Positions 34,761-47,079 of a stretch of 55,840 bases of DNA are shown in pieces. The notes beneath the pieces are model-generated. The model was not told where the DNA came from, did no database searches, and saw only the letters and a program-made list of their open reading frames with translations. Every line of letters begins with the position of its first letter. The first letter of the stretch is position 1. Both the position numbers and the translations under genes were made by a program. The stretch is from Streptomyces sp. DH5 (GTDB lineage: Bacteria; Actinomycetota; Actinomycetes; Streptomycetales; Streptomycetaceae), in contig NZ_JAHWGP010000044.1 in the NCBI RefSeq assembly GCF_020873915.1, forward strand, positions 1 through 55,840. Direction: 5' to 3'.

Positions 34761-36212
34761 TCAGTGAGCGCAGAGGGCGGTCAGCGTTGCCACCTCCTCG
34801 GTCAGGGCGTGGGCCAGCCGGTCGAGGTCCGGAACGGCCGCGCCGTCGGCGACGAGGCCGTAGTGGACGCGCCCCCGGTACGTGGAGACGGCGACGGCGA
34901 GGGAGTGACCGGGGGCCAGCGGCGCGAGCGGGAACACGGCCCCGAGCTGGTCGCCGCCGAGCCTGAGGCCGAAGCCGGGCAGCGGCACGCTGGTGACCAG
35001 GACGTCGAACCAGAGCCGGGCCGCCTGGCCCAGCAGCGGTCCGCCGAGCCGGTGGCCGAGCGGCGGCACATGGTCGGCGAGCAGGGCCACGGCGCCGGCG
35101 CCCCGGTACGGTCCCGCGTCCTTGTTGCGGTCCATGGCGGTGCGTACCTGGGTGAGCCGGGCCAGCGGGTCCCGCTCGTCGACGGGAAGCCTCATCAGGT
35201 ACCCGGAGAGCCGGTTGCCCTGGGGGTAGGCGGTGCGCGGCCGGCGCCGGGAGACGGGGATGAGGGCGCGCGGGGCGACGCCCTCGCTGCCGTCGCCGCG
35301 CTCGTCGAGCCAGCGGCGCAGCGCGCCGGCGACGACCGCGATGGTGACGTCGTTGACGGTGCCGCCCGCGCTCTTGCGGATGCGGTGCACGTCGTCGAGG
35401 TCGATCACCGCGCCGGCCGTGCGGCGGGTTCCGCTGGGGGCGCAGGCCAGCGCGGGCGAGGAGCGCATGTCGAGGGTGGAGCGGGCGACGGCGGCGCCGA
35501 TGTCCAGGGCCCGGCCCGCGTCGGACAGGGCGTCCCGGAGGAGGCCGGGCACCTCGCGCACGTCGGGGAGCAGCCCGCGCGGGGGGCCGGTGGGGCGGGG
35601 CCGTGGGGTGGGCAGGTCCAGCGGGTCCATCAGCGCGGCGGCGAGGGTGAGGGCGCGCAGCCCGTCGGCGAGGGCGTGGTGGAACTTGAACAGGACGGCG
35701 TAGGAGAGACCGTCCTGTCCGGGCAGGACGTGCGCCTCCCAGGGCGGCCGGGTGCGTTCCAGGGGGCGGCCCATGAGCCGTCCGGCGGCGGTGTGGAAGC
35801 AGGTGGCCGGCGGGTGCAGCAGGACGTGGTCGAGGGGGTCGAAGCCGGGGTCCGGCTCGCGCGTGGCGCCGCCGAAGGCGAGCGACCGGCGCACCGCCGA
35901 GGTGAAGGGCTGCCGCAGCGCGGCGGTGAGCGGTCGGCGCGGCGCGGCGGAGGGCTGTTCGCCGGGGCCCGGCAGCGTGTCCCGGAACGCCTTCAGCGAC
36001 TGGCGCAGGCCGAGCGGCTGCCAGGTGTCCCGGATGCGCATCCGCAGTCCGGGCACGGCGGCGGCCCGGGAGGCCAGCAGGTCCGCCGCGTGGGCCGCCG
36101 CGGACGGCGAGCCGGCGGAGAAGACGCCGAGCGCCGCGAGGTGCATCGGGTGACCGGCGGACTCGATGTTCCAGAACGCCAGGTCGAGGGGGGCGAGCGG
36201 GTCTGCGGTCAT
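34761..36212 (-). CDS. Wax ester synthase/diacylglycerol acyltransferase (WS/DGAT)
   Basis: 483 residues, WS/DGAT family, with the catalytic FHHALADG (HHx3DG) motif near residue 155 and the C-terminal DUF1298 domain (VTSVPLPGFGLRLGG). It uses acyl-CoA to esterify diacylglycerol, making storage triacylglycerol. I recall SCO0958 as the main such enzyme in S. coelicolor, and this has the same genomic setting. It sits beside the glycogen genes. The 288-bp upstream gap holds its promoter; no operator was recognised. Confidence 0.92.
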   Translation of the reverse strand: MTADPLAPLDLAFWNIESAGHPMHLAALGVFSAGSPSAAAHAADLLASRAAAVPGLRMRIRDTWQPLGLRQSLKAFRDTLPGPGEQPSAAPRRPLTAALRQPFTSAVRRSLAFGGATREPDPGFDPLDHVLLHPPATCFHTAAGRLMGRPLERTRPPWEAHVLPGQDGLSYAVLFKFHHALADGLRALTLAAALMDPLDLPTPRPRPTGPPRGLLPDVREVPGLLRDALSDAGRALDIGAAVARSTLDMRSSPALACAPSGTRRTAGAVIDLDDVHRIRKSAGGTVNDVTIAVVAGALRRWLDERGDGSEGVAPRALIPVSRRRPRTAYPQGNRLSGYLMRLPVDERDPLARLTQVRTAMDRNKDAGPYRGAGAVALLADHVPPLGHRLGGPLLGQAARLWFDVLVTSVPLPGFGLRLGGDQLGAVFPLAPLAPGHSLAVAVSTYRGRVHYGLVADGAAVPDLDRLAHALTEEVATLTALCAH

Positions 36213-36500
36213 GGGCGGGGCCTCGCGTCGACGACGGGAACGGATCAGCAGTCAATCGCTCCCGGCCGATTACGGTCAAGTACGATCTGGCTACACACGG
36301 TTAACATCATGTGCCGTCTCCGCCCTCCGCGCACCCACGGGGACGGGCCGGGGCGGGAGTGCCAGGGGTGCCGGACGGTGCCGGACCCGGAGGGCGACCG
36401 CTCCACGGGCCGCCGGACGCCACCCGGACGGCTGCGGCCCGCCTGGGGTTCCGCCCGCCGAGGGCCGGCGCCGGGACCGGCCGGGCCCCGCCCCTCGCCG

Positions 36501-37721
36501 CTACGGCACCCGCTGTCCCTTGCCGAGGGCGATCACGCCGCCCTTGGACACCGTGTACAGCTCCGCGTCCCGCTCCGGGTTGACGCCGATCGTCGCGCCC
36601 GGCGGCACCTCGACGTTCTTGTCGAGCACCGCGCCGCGCACCACCGCGCCCCGCCCCACGTGCACGTTGTCGTGCAGCACCGACCCCTGCACCACCGCTC
36701 CCGGGTCGATCACCACACCCGGCGACAGCACGGACCGGGTGACCTGGCCCCGGATCAGGCAGCCCGCGCTGATGATCGACTCGCTCGCCATGCCGCCCGC
36801 GTTGAACCGGGCCGGCGAGAGCTGGCCGGAATGCGTGTAGACGGGCCACTGCCGGTTGTAGAGGTTGAAGGCGGGACGCTCGGCGATCAGGTCCATGTGC
36901 GCCTCGTAGTAGGCGTCCAGCGTGCCGACGTCGCGCCAGTACCCCTGGTCACGGGTGGTCTCGCCGGGCACGTGGTTGGAGCTGAAGTCGTACAGGTGGG
37001 CCTCTCCCCGCTCGGTGAGCTGGGGCAGGATCGAACCGCCCATGTCGTGCACCGAGTTCTCGTCCTCGGCGTCCCGGTGCAGCGCCTCGACGAGCGCCTT
37101 GGTGGTGAAGATGTAGTTACCCATCGAAGCGAACACGCATTCGGGGTCGTCGGCGAGACCGGGCGGGTCGGCGGGCTTCTCCAGGAAGCCCTCCACGCTC
37201 ACCCCGTCCGAGCCCGGGGTGATCACACCGAAGGCGGAGGACTCCGAGCGCGGCACCCGTATCCCGGCCACCGTGACGCCGGCGCCGCTCTCGATGTGCT
37301 GGGCGAGCATCTGACGCGGATCCATGCGGTACACGTGGTCGGCACCGAACACCGCCACGTACTCGGGCTGTTCGTCGTGGACCAGGTTCAGCGACTGCAG
37401 GATGGCGTCGGCGCTGCCCAGGTACCAGCGCGGGCCGAGGCGCTGCTGGGCCGGGACCGGGGTGACGTAGTTGCCCAGCAGGCTGGACATCCGCCAGGTG
37501 GTGGTGATGTGCCGGTCCAGCGAGTGCGACTTGTACTGCGTGAGCACGCAGACGCGCAGGATGTCGCCGTTGACCAGGTTGGACAGCACGAAGTCGACCA
37601 GCCGGTAGGTGCCGCCGAAGGTGACCGCCGGTTTGGCACGGTCCGCCGTGAGGGGCATCAGGCGTTTGCCCTCGCCGCCCGCCAGCACGATTCCCAGCAC
37701 CGAAGGCCCACCACGACGCAT
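36501..37721 (-). CDS. glgC: Glucose-1-phosphate adenylyltransferase
   Basis: 406 residues. The nucleotidyltransferase start [22 protein letters not shown] is intact, and [10 protein letters not shown] and [11 protein letters not shown] follow. A left-handed beta-helix closes the protein. It makes ADP-glucose from glucose-1-phosphate and ATP for glycogen or alpha-maltose-1-phosphate synthesis. I set the ATG at 37721 ([10 protein letters not shown]) with GGGGAG upstream rather than at 37751. It follows the glycosyltransferase gene by 51 nt on the same strand. Confidence 0.95.
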   Translation of the reverse strand: MRRGGPSVLGIVLAGGEGKRLMPLTADRAKPAVTFGGTYRLVDFVLSNLVNGDILRVCVLTQYKSHSLDRHITTTWRMSSLLGNYVTPVPAQQRLGPRWYLGSADAILQSLNLVHDEQPEYVAVFGADHVYRMDPRQMLAQHIESGAGVTVAGIRVPRSESSAFGVITPGSDGVSVEGFLEKPADPPGLADDPECVFASMGNYIFTTKALVEALHRDAEDENSVHDMGGSILPQLTERGEAHLYDFSSNHVPGETTRDQGYWRDVGTLDAYYEAHMDLIAERPAFNLYNRQWPVYTHSGQLSPARFNAGGMASESIISAGCLIRGQVTRSVLSPGVVIDPGAVVQGSVLHDNVHVGRGAVVRGAVLDKNVEVPPGATIGVNPERDAELYTVSKGGVIALGKGQRVP

Positions 37722-37772
37722 GGCCGCTCCCCTCACGCCGAATTTCCCCAAGACTGCCCCGGACGCGCGGGA

Positions 37773-38924
37773 CTAAGCCTGTTCGCGGACCTCCTCGTAG
37801 AGAGCGGCCGTGCGCCGGGCCACGGCGTCCCAGCCGAACTCCGTGACCGCGCGCTCCCGTCCCGCCTCGCCCATCCGGCGCGCCGCGGCCGGGTCGCCGA
37901 GCACCGAGTCGAGTGCGCGCGCGAGGCCCGCCTCGAAGTCGTCGTCCGCGTCCACGAGTACCCCCGTGGAGCCGTCCGCCACGACCTCCGGGATCCCTCC
38001 GACCCGGGAGGCGACCACCGCGGTGCCGCACGCCATGGCCTCGAGATTGACGATGCCGAGCGGCTCGTACACCGACGGGCACACGAACACGGCGGCGTGG
38101 GTGAGCAGCTGGATCACCTCCGGGCGCGGCAGCATCTGCGGAATCCAGTGCACGCCCTCGCGGACCCGGCTCAGCTCCTCGTACAGCTCACGGAACTCCC
38201 GGTCGATCTCGGGCGTGTCCGGAGCTCCGGCGCACAGCACGACCTGGGCGGCGGGGTCGATGCCGCGCACCGCCCGCAGCAGGTGGGGCACGCCCTTCTG
38301 CCGGGTGATCCGGCCGACGAACAGCACGTACGGGCGGGAGCGGTCCAGTCCGATCCGGTCCAGGGCGTCGGTGCCGGGATCGGGGCGGTACAGGCCGGTG
38401 TCGATGCCGTTGTGCACGACGTGCACCCTGGCCGGGTCGAGGGCCGGGTAGCAGCCGAGGATGTCCTCGCGCATGGCCGCGGACACGGCGATCACCGCGT
38501 CGGCGGCCTCGACCGCGGTGCGCTCGGCCCAGCTCGACAGGGCGTATCCGCCGCCGAGCTGCTCGGCCTTCCAGGGGCGCAGCGGCTCCAGCGAGTGGGC
38601 GGTCACCACGTGCGGGATGCCGTACAGCAGTTTGGCGAGGTGGCCGCCGAGATTGGCGTACCAGGTGTGGGAGTGGACGAGTTCGCGGCCCTGGAGGGCG
38701 GCGGCCATGGCGAGGTCCACGGAGAAGGTGCGCAGGGCGTCGTTGGCGCCGTCGAGCGCGGACCAGGAGCGGTGGCGCAGCACGCCGTCCGTCCGGCCCT
38801 CGCCCCAGCAGTGCACCTCCAGGTCGACCAGGGTCCGCAGCTCCCGGGCGAGGAACTCCACATGGACTCCGGCGCCGCCGTACACGTCCGGGGGGTACTC
38901 CCGGGTCAGCAGTCCCACTCGCAC
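37773..38924 (-). CDS. glgM: GT4 glycogen synthase / alpha-maltose-1-phosphate synthase (GlgM type)
   Basis: 383 residues, GT4 family. The N-terminal glycosyltransferase fold (LLTREYPPDVYGGAGVHVE, VVTAHSLEPLRPWK) and the C-terminal nucleotide-binding half (VLFVGRITRQKGVPHLL, CPSVYEPLGIVNLEAMACGTAVV) are complete. Actinobacterial members like Rv1212c make alpha-maltose-1-phosphate from ADP-glucose for the GlgE pathway, and older annotation calls them GlgA. It is upstream of glgC, which supplies the ADP-glucose. The GTG start at 38924 follows an AGGGGG-type site. An ATG further upstream is not supported. Confidence 0.88.
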   Translation of the reverse strand: MRVGLLTREYPPDVYGGAGVHVEFLARELRTLVDLEVHCWGEGRTDGVLRHRSWSALDGANDALRTFSVDLAMAAALQGRELVHSHTWYANLGGHLAKLLYGIPHVVTAHSLEPLRPWKAEQLGGGYALSSWAERTAVEAADAVIAVSAAMREDILGCYPALDPARVHVVHNGIDTGLYRPDPGTDALDRIGLDRSRPYVLFVGRITRQKGVPHLLRAVRGIDPAAQVVLCAGAPDTPEIDREFRELYEELSRVREGVHWIPQMLPRPEVIQLLTHAAVFVCPSVYEPLGIVNLEAMACGTAVVASRVGGIPEVVADGSTGVLVDADDDFEAGLARALDSVLGDPAAARRMGEAGRERAVTEFGWDAVARRTAALYEEVREQA

Positions 38925-38961
38925 CCGTGAACCCCCTGTCTGCGCGGACTTTGTTCCATGG

Positions 38962-39699
38962 TCACCCAGATGGGGCGCTCGGGGAAGAGCGGGGCGGCCG
39001 TACGAAGCAGCAGTCGCCGCAGACGCCCCCGCCGGGCACCCGGTAGTACAGGCAGCAGCTGCGGCGCCGGAAGGTGGTGCCGGTGAGGGTGCCGGCACCG
39101 GCGAGCGACGGGTGGCCGAGCAGTTCGCGGGTCAGGCGGCCGGCCCGGTCTGCGACGTCCCCGCGGCCGTGCCGGCGCCCCCAGCGGTCCAGTTCCCGGG
39201 CGGCGCCGGCCAGCGCCGAGGCGGCGTTGCCGCGCAGCAGGCCGGGTGCGAGACGGTGGCGGGAGCGCAGGGCCGCGGCGAGGGGTTCGAGGTGACCGCG
39301 CAGCACCAGGTGGGCGAGCGTCGTGGCGTCGCCCGGCAGCGGCCGCACCTGGCTCGGCCACAGGTCGTCGGGGGCGCCGGCCTCGGGGTCGAAGCGCAGG
39401 AGGCGCGGGTCGAGGTCGGGGACGGCGCCGTAGAGGGCGGCGGAGCCGAGGGTCACGGACCACAGGCGTGCGGCCAGCCCCTGATGGGCCACCGAGGCGG
39501 CGACCCGGGTCTCGGGGGCGCGCAGCGCGCCGGCGACCCGGCGGACCCGCGCGGCCAGCACGTCGTCCTGGAGGTCCGGGCGTGCGGGGCCGTATGCCTG
39601 GGCGAGCGTGGGCAGGGACGGGTCGGGTGCTCCCGCCGTGCGCAGGACGAAGAAGCCACCGAGGCGGTGGAGCGCGGTGAGGCGCGGGTCGAGGTCCAT
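38962..39699 (-). CDS. FhuF-like (2Fe-2S) ferric-siderophore reductase family protein
   Basis: 245 residues. The C-terminal Cys motif SCCLYYRVPGGGVCGDCC (C-C-x10-C-x2-C) is the atypical [2Fe-2S] ligand set of FhuF. The preceding domain matches the FhuF/siderophore-reductase family. It may release iron from ferric siderophores, with iron reduced in the cytoplasm. No siderophore biosynthesis genes are near. The start at 39699 (MDLDPRLTALH) is the first plausible ATG. Confidence 0.82.
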   Translation of the reverse strand: MDLDPRLTALHRLGGFFVLRTAGAPDPSLPTLAQAYGPARPDLQDDVLAARVRRVAGALRAPETRVAASVAHQGLAARLWSVTLGSAALYGAVPDLDPRLLRFDPEAGAPDDLWPSQVRPLPGDATTLAHLVLRGHLEPLAAALRSRHRLAPGLLRGNAASALAGAARELDRWGRRHGRGDVADRAGRLTRELLGHPSLAGAGTLTGTTFRRRSCCLYYRVPGGGVCGDCCFVRPPRSSPSAPSG

Positions 39700-39927
39700 G
39701 ACGTGCAGTAGTACCAAGTCCCCTAAGGGTGGCATCCAGGGGGTCTCCGCCCCGGGACACCCACCCAGGGGATGACGGGTGCTTCGTCGTACTCCATCGG
39801 CAGTAGGACCCATTGGGTGCTCAGGGACGACGACGGGAACAGTTCGGCAGGGCATCGTGTTGGTTATGGAAGCCGACCGTTCGCCGCGCCGGGCCCACCG
39901 CCCCGGCCTCACGCAGAGGAGCCGCCG

Positions 39928-42806
<2,879 letters not shown>

Positions 42807-44246
42807 ATGAGCAGTTCAGCGCAGATCGGCGTCACGGGACTCGCGGTCATGGGCCGCAACCTCGCGCGCAACTTCGCCCGCAACGGCTACACGGTCGCGG
42901 TGCACAACCGGACGGCGACGCGCACGCACGCGCTGGTGGAGGAGTTCGGGCACGAGGGCGGCTTCGTGGCGGCCGAGACGGCGAAGGAGTTCGTGGCGGC
43001 GCTGGAGCGTCCCCGGCGGCTGGTCGTCATGGTGAAGGCCGGTGAGCCGACGGACGCGGTGATCGAGGAGTTCGCACCGCTGCTGGAACCCGGCGACATG
43101 ATCATCGACGGTGGCAACGCGCACTTCGCCGACACCCGCCGACGGGAGAAGGCCCTGCGCGAGCAGGGCGTCCACTTCGTCGGCATGGGCGTCTCCGGCG
43201 GTGAGGAGGGCGCGCTGAACGGGCCGAGCATCATGCCGGGCGGCCCGAAGGAGTCGTACGACTCGCTCGGCCCGATGCTGGAGAAGATCTCCGCCAAGGC
43301 GGCCGACGGCACGCCCTGCGTGACACACGTGGGTCCGGACGGTGCCGGTCACTTCGTGAAGATGGTGCACAACGGCATCGAGTACGCCGACATGCAGCTC
43401 ATCGGTGAGGCGTACCAGTTGCTGCGCGACGTCGCCGGGTACTCCCCCGCGCAGATCGCGGAGATCTTCCGGACCTGGAACACCGGCCGGCTGGACTCCT
43501 ACCTGATCGAGATCACGGCCGAGGTGCTGTCGCACGTGGACGCGGCGACGGGCGAGCCGTTCGTGGACGTGGTCGTGGACCAGGCGGAGCAGAAGGGCAC
43601 CGGCCGCTGGACCGTGCAGATCGCGCTGGACCTGGGCGTGCCGGTGTCCGGCATCGCCGAGGCCGTGTTCGCCCGCTCCCTGTCCGGCCACGCGGCACTG
43701 CGCGAGGCCTCGCGCGGGCTGGCCGGCCCGAAGGCCACGCCGCTCGGGGAGGCGGAGGCGGCGGCGTTCGCGGACCGGGTGGAGCAGGCGCTGTACGCGT
43801 CGAAGATCGTGTCGTACACGCAGGGCTTCCACGAGGTCGCCGCGGGCAGCGAGGAGTACGGCTGGGACATCGACCTCGGCGCGGTCTCCGCGATCTGGCG
43901 CGGCGGCTGCATCATCCGGGCGGCCTTCCTGGACCGCATCCGCGCCGCCTACGACGCCCGCGCCGACCTGCCGAGCCTGCTGTCCGACGAGACCTTCGCG
44001 CGGGAGATCGCCGACGCGCAGGACGACTGGCGGGAGGTGCTGATCGCGGCGACCCGCCAGGGCGTGCCGACGCCCGGTTTCGCGGCGGCCCTCGCCTACT
44101 ACGACGCCCTCCGCGCGGAGCGCCTGCCGGCCGCGCTGACCCAGGGGCAGCGCGACTACTTCGGCGCGCACACCTACCGGCGCACGGACCGGGACGGCTC
44201 GTTCCACACGCTGTGGGGCGGTGACCGTTCGGAGGTGAAGGCGTAG
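42807..44246 (+). CDS. gnd: NADP-dependent 6-phosphogluconate dehydrogenase
   Basis: 479 residues, the decarboxylating type of the pentose phosphate pathway. The N-terminal Rossmann start is IGVTGLAVMGRNLARN. The substrate site GVSGGEEGALNGPSIMPGG and the Lys/His segment HFVKMVHNGIEYADMQLI are present, and the full C-terminal domain ends with the GSFHTLWGGDR region. The length equals the long form. The ATG at 42807 follows TAGGAG. It supplies NADPH and ribulose-5-phosphate. Confidence 0.97.
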   Translation: MSSSAQIGVTGLAVMGRNLARNFARNGYTVAVHNRTATRTHALVEEFGHEGGFVAAETAKEFVAALERPRRLVVMVKAGEPTDAVIEEFAPLLEPGDMIIDGGNAHFADTRRREKALREQGVHFVGMGVSGGEEGALNGPSIMPGGPKESYDSLGPMLEKISAKAADGTPCVTHVGPDGAGHFVKMVHNGIEYADMQLIGEAYQLLRDVAGYSPAQIAEIFRTWNTGRLDSYLIEITAEVLSHVDAATGEPFVDVVVDQAEQKGTGRWTVQIALDLGVPVSGIAEAVFARSLSGHAALREASRGLAGPKATPLGEAEAAAFADRVEQALYASKIVSYTQGFHEVAAGSEEYGWDIDLGAVSAIWRGGCIIRAAFLDRIRAAYDARADLPSLLSDETFAREIADAQDDWREVLIAATRQGVPTPGFAAALAYYDALRAERLPAALTQGQRDYFGAHTYRRTDRDGSFHTLWGGDRSEVKA

Positions 44247-44260
44247 TCGCCTCCGGACGT

Positions 44261-44307
44261 ACGGAAGGGCGGTGGACGGCTCGCTGAAGCCGTCCACCGC
44301 CCTCCGT
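44261..44307. terminator. Large hairpin after gnd
   Basis: ACGGA-a-GGGCGGTGGACGGC pairs with GCCGTCCACCGCCC-TCCGT around an 8-nt loop, 19 bp with one bulged A. It serves gnd and the convergent proline-rich gene. Confidence 0.75.
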
Positions 44308-44329
44308 GCGTCCCGGGACGGGCGGCCGC

Positions 44330-44605
44330 TCAGCTCAGTGGCGGGCCGGGCTCGGGGGCCGGGGCCGGTTCGGGGCCCGGCGGGATCGGGGACGGGGACG
44401 GCTCGGGCGGCCCCGGGTGCGGCGGGGGCGGTCCCGGTGGCGCGGGGGTCGGTTCCGGTCCGGGGTCCGGCGGCGGAGGGGTCGGTGCGGGCCCTGGGCC
44501 GGGAGGGGGTTCCGGCGGCACCGGGTCGGGGAAGGGCTCGGGGGGCGTGGGGTCCGGTCCGGGAGTGGGGCCCGGGGGAACGGGGTCCGGGTAAGCGTTC
44601 GTCAT
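44330..44605 (-). CDS. Small proline/glycine-rich protein
   Basis: 91 residues, almost entirely Pro, Gly, Glu, Asp and Thr (PDPVPPGPTPGPDPTPPEP at the start), with no signal peptide or membrane segment. A GGAGGACAC site precedes the ATG. Such extended rods are usually surface or scaffolding peptides, but there is no export signal. It could be a compositional artefact of the repeat, though the ribosome site favours a real gene. Confidence 0.6.
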   Translation of the reverse strand: MTNAYPDPVPPGPTPGPDPTPPEPFPDPVPPEPPPGPGPAPTPPPPDPGPEPTPAPPGPPPPHPGPPEPSPSPIPPGPEPAPAPEPGPPLS

Positions 44606-44748
44606 GGCTCGTGTCCTCCGGCCAGTCGGTCGGCGTCGGCTCTGGACTACTCCCCCGCCTACCCGACGGCGGTGGCTCCAGTCACCCGCCCGCGTGACCG
44701 CCGGGGGCCAATCGGCGCACCGCCGGCGTCCGCGCCGGGCCGGTGTCG

Positions 44749-45384
44749 CTACAGGCCGCCGGCCGTCACTGCCGCGGCGAGCCCCAGCCGTGGGCTGGAC
44801 AGCACGGGGACCGGCGTGGTGGTGAGCCGCTTGGCCGGCGCCATGGATGCCTGGGCGAGGACGATGACGTCCGCACCGGTGACCTCGTCGGCCGCGTGGG
44901 CGACCCGGCGCACGTAGGCCGCCCCGTCACCCGCTTCGAAGTGCTGCCAGGCGCCCTCGACCAGCACGGTCCGCGCTTCGACGGACCGCCGGGCCTGGCC
45001 GGCCTCCTCCTCGATGAGGGCGAGCGTCGGCCCCAGGGTGCTCTCCAGCGCGGCCAGCACGACCACCCGCGGCCCGGCGGCCACCGCCGCGCGGGCCATC
45101 GGCCGGTCGACGCGCAGCACGGGAACACCGGCCTCGACTGCGGCCGCTTCCGCGACCTGGCCGACGGTCGAGCAGGTGCAGAGCACGGCCTGCGCGCCCG
45201 CGTCGACGGCGTCCCCCACCCGCGCCCGTACGGCATCGGCGACGGCGGCGGGACCGTCGACGCGGGCGCGTTCCAGCAGTTCCTCGACGACGACGTGCCG
45301 CAGCCGGAGCCCGGGATGGTCCTCGTCACGCAGGCCGTCGAAGACGGGCACGTGGACGGGAGAGGTGTGCAGCAGTGCGAGCAC
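44749..45384 (-). CDS. Aspartate/glutamate racemase-family protein
   Basis: 211 residues with the Asp/Glu racemase fold. The first Cys region is AVLCTCSTVGQ, near residue 70, and the second half carries VIVLAQASMAPAKR. In two-Cys racemases a second Cys sits in the loop occupied here by QASM, so this is the one-Cys subgroup and may act as an isomerase, hydantoin racemase or decarboxylase-like enzyme. The GTG start at 45384 (VLALLHTSPVHVP) is the family-typical start. Downstream of the small GNAT gene, same strand. Confidence 0.82.
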   Translation of the reverse strand: MLALLHTSPVHVPVFDGLRDEDHPGLRLRHVVVEELLERARVDGPAAVADAVRARVGDAVDAGAQAVLCTCSTVGQVAEAAAVEAGVPVLRVDRPMARAAVAAGPRVVVLAALESTLGPTLALIEEEAGQARRSVEARTVLVEGAWQHFEAGDGAAYVRRVAHAADEVTGADVIVLAQASMAPAKRLTTTPVPVLSSPRLGLAAAVTAGGL

Positions 45385-45403
45385 TGACCGGGTGTCCTTG
45401 TCC

Positions 45404-45754
45404 TCAGAACCGCTCGGGATGGGCCGCGAGCCACTCCTTCGCCGCCCGGGCCGACTCCGGACCGGCCGCCGGAGCGTCGCCGGGGTGCCGTTCGGCCCAC
45501 CGGACGACGTACGGGCACAGCGGGGCGACGGCACTGTCCTCGCGGGCGGCGAGGGCGTAGAGCCCGCGAGCGAGGGAGCCGGCGACGCCCTTGCCCTCGT
45601 GGGCGGGCTCCACGACGGTGTGCACCGGCACGAGCGCGCGCCCGGGGGCGTCGAGGACGAAGTACTCGATCCGCCCGACCACCTCACCGTCCGCCACGGC
45701 CTCGAGCCGGCCCGCCGCCCGGTCGTCACGGATCTCGATGTCACCCATGGTCAC
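45404..45754 (-). CDS. Small GNAT acetyltransferase (YjdJ/COG2388 type)
   Basis: 116 residues, the short N-acetyltransferase group: GRLEAVADGEVVGRIEYFVL, then VHTVVEPAHEGKGVAGSLARGLYALAARED and a PLCPYVVRW signature. The GTG start at 45754 has GGGAG six bases upstream; an ATG two codons later is the alternative. It lies 19 nt before the racemase-like gene, and the two may be co-transcribed. The substrate is unknown. Confidence 0.87.
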   Translation of the reverse strand: MTMGDIEIRDDRAAGRLEAVADGEVVGRIEYFVLDAPGRALVPVHTVVEPAHEGKGVAGSLARGLYALAAREDSAVAPLCPYVVRWAERHPGDAPAAGPESARAAKEWLAAHPERF

Positions 45755-45791
45755 GTCCCGCTCCCGCCTCGCTTGCGTCGCCGTGCGCAGG

Positions 45792-46214
45792 TCAGACCGC
45801 GCTCACGGCCTGCGGGCTGCGCTCCTGGTCCGACCCCGGCACCGGCTCGGACGGGTCGGCGCCCAGGGCGACGATGCGGTTGTCGGCGTCCACGTGCACC
45901 ACCCGGGGTTCCAGCGTCCGCGCCTCGGCGTCGGTGACCTGGGCGTAACTGATGATGATCACCAGATCACCGGGGTGCACGAGATGGGCCGCGGCCCCGT
46001 TGATTCCGACCACACCCGACCCGCGCTGCCCCTCGATGACGTACGTCTCGAGCCGGGCCCCGTTGGTGATGTCGACGATGTGCACGAGCTCACCGGGCAG
46101 CAGGTCCGCGGCGTCGAGCAGATCCGCGTCGATCGTCACGGAGCCCACGTAGTGCAGGTCGGCCTGGGTGACGGTGGCGCGGTGGATCTTGGACTTGAAC
46201 AGAGTACGCAGCAC
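45792..46214 (-). CDS. panD: Aspartate 1-decarboxylase
   Basis: 140 residues, the pyruvoyl enzyme making beta-alanine from aspartate for pantothenate/CoA synthesis. The self-cleavage site Gly-Ser is in [15 protein letters not shown], and [12 protein letters not shown] and [16 protein letters not shown] follow. The extra C-terminal tail after residue 118 is common in Streptomyces. The GTG start at 46214 has AGGAG seven bases upstream. Mobile-element remnants begin just beyond its 5' side. Confidence 0.95.
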   Translation of the reverse strand: MLRTLFKSKIHRATVTQADLHYVGSVTIDADLLDAADLLPGELVHIVDITNGARLETYVIEGQRGSGVVGINGAAAHLVHPGDLVIIISYAQVTDAEARTLEPRVVHVDADNRIVALGADPSEPVPGSDQERSPQAVSAV

Positions 46215-46476
46215 TTTGGACTCCTGGAAGACGGCTCCCTGCCTGCTTTGTGCAGGTCAAGGGCGGTCTTCACTGTACACGGGCACGCCTCCCGGTCGAA
46301 GACCTCGCAGAACATCGTGCACCGTACCGAGCAGGCTTCCCGCCTGGGCTTCTGTGCGAGGCAGGCTGTGGTGACGCCACAGACCAGGCGCTTGTCCGGG
46401 TAGCCGTCTCGAACAGTTCGGGGACTGATGCCGATCAGATGCCGACTTACCTGACGGAACATCAGGAACAGAAGAG
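46215..46476. other. Spacer between panD and the mobile-element remnants
   Basis: 262 bp with the panD promoter region; nothing else recognised. No intact gene. Confidence 0.3.
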
Positions 46477-46641
46477 GTGGAGAACGAGCGACTCGGCCAC
46501 GCCCACATCGGCGTCACAACCGGCGCCTACGCCCACGTCCGACTCCACCTGCAACGCCAAGCCATCGACACCCTCGGCATCGCCCTCAACTCAACCAACG
46601 ACGGCCCTGACGACTCGCCCGCCACAGCAGTTGTCCGCTGA
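46477..46641 (+). pseudogene. Tyrosine-recombinase (integrase) C-terminal fragment
   Basis: An about 54-codon open stretch ending at a stop at 46641 carries ERLGHAHIGVTTGAYAHV followed by RLHLQRQAIDTLG. This is the last part of actinomycete tyrosine recombinases, containing the GH...T..YAH active-site region with its Tyr. The catalytic Arg regions and the whole N-terminus are missing. It is a decay product of an integrated element, just downstream of panD's 5' side. Confidence 0.75.
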
Positions 46642-46863
46642 CATTGCCGTCGAACACCTGGGATCCTCCGCCATTACCGATTCGACGGAGGCTCCCGATT
46701 CACGCCCGAGTGAACTCGAAAATCCTCGATGATTTACTCTTCGACGCACCGAGGGCGTTGGCATCTACGACAAGTCGCGCCAGGCGTGAGTACGAGCTCC
46801 TCGGCACTCCATTCATCTGCGTCGCGCATCAGCCACCGTGAACGTGGACATGAGGACACGGAA

Positions 46864-47079
46864 CGCCTTGAGCAGTCCATGGGCGCGGTCGGCACCAGCG
46901 CGGACAACGCTCTCGCCGAGTCGTTCAACGCGACCCTCAAACACGAAACGCTCCGCGGCGCCCGCCGCTTCGACGGAGCCCTCGCCTGCCGCCTGACGGT
47001 TTTCCGCTGGACCGCCCGCTACAACACCCGCCGACGACACTCGGCGAACGGACACCAGGCACCGATCGCCTACGAACAG
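46864..47079 (+). pseudogene. IS3-family transposase C-terminal fragment
   Basis: About 72 codons match the end of an IS3-type OrfB: QSMGAVGTSADNALAESF contains the last catalytic Glu, then NATLKHETLRGARRFD and RYNTRRRHSANGHQAP...YEQ. The frame runs on past this point as unrelated sequence. The DDE domain's two Asp and the start are absent. No terminal repeats were found, so it is an old, truncated insertion. Confidence 0.8.

Noticed and set aside
34494-38930. Very long plus-strand open frame across the acyltransferase and glycogen genes
   Set aside because: It is the antisense shadow of three well-recognised minus-strand genes, caused by high GC content; no domain is recognisable.
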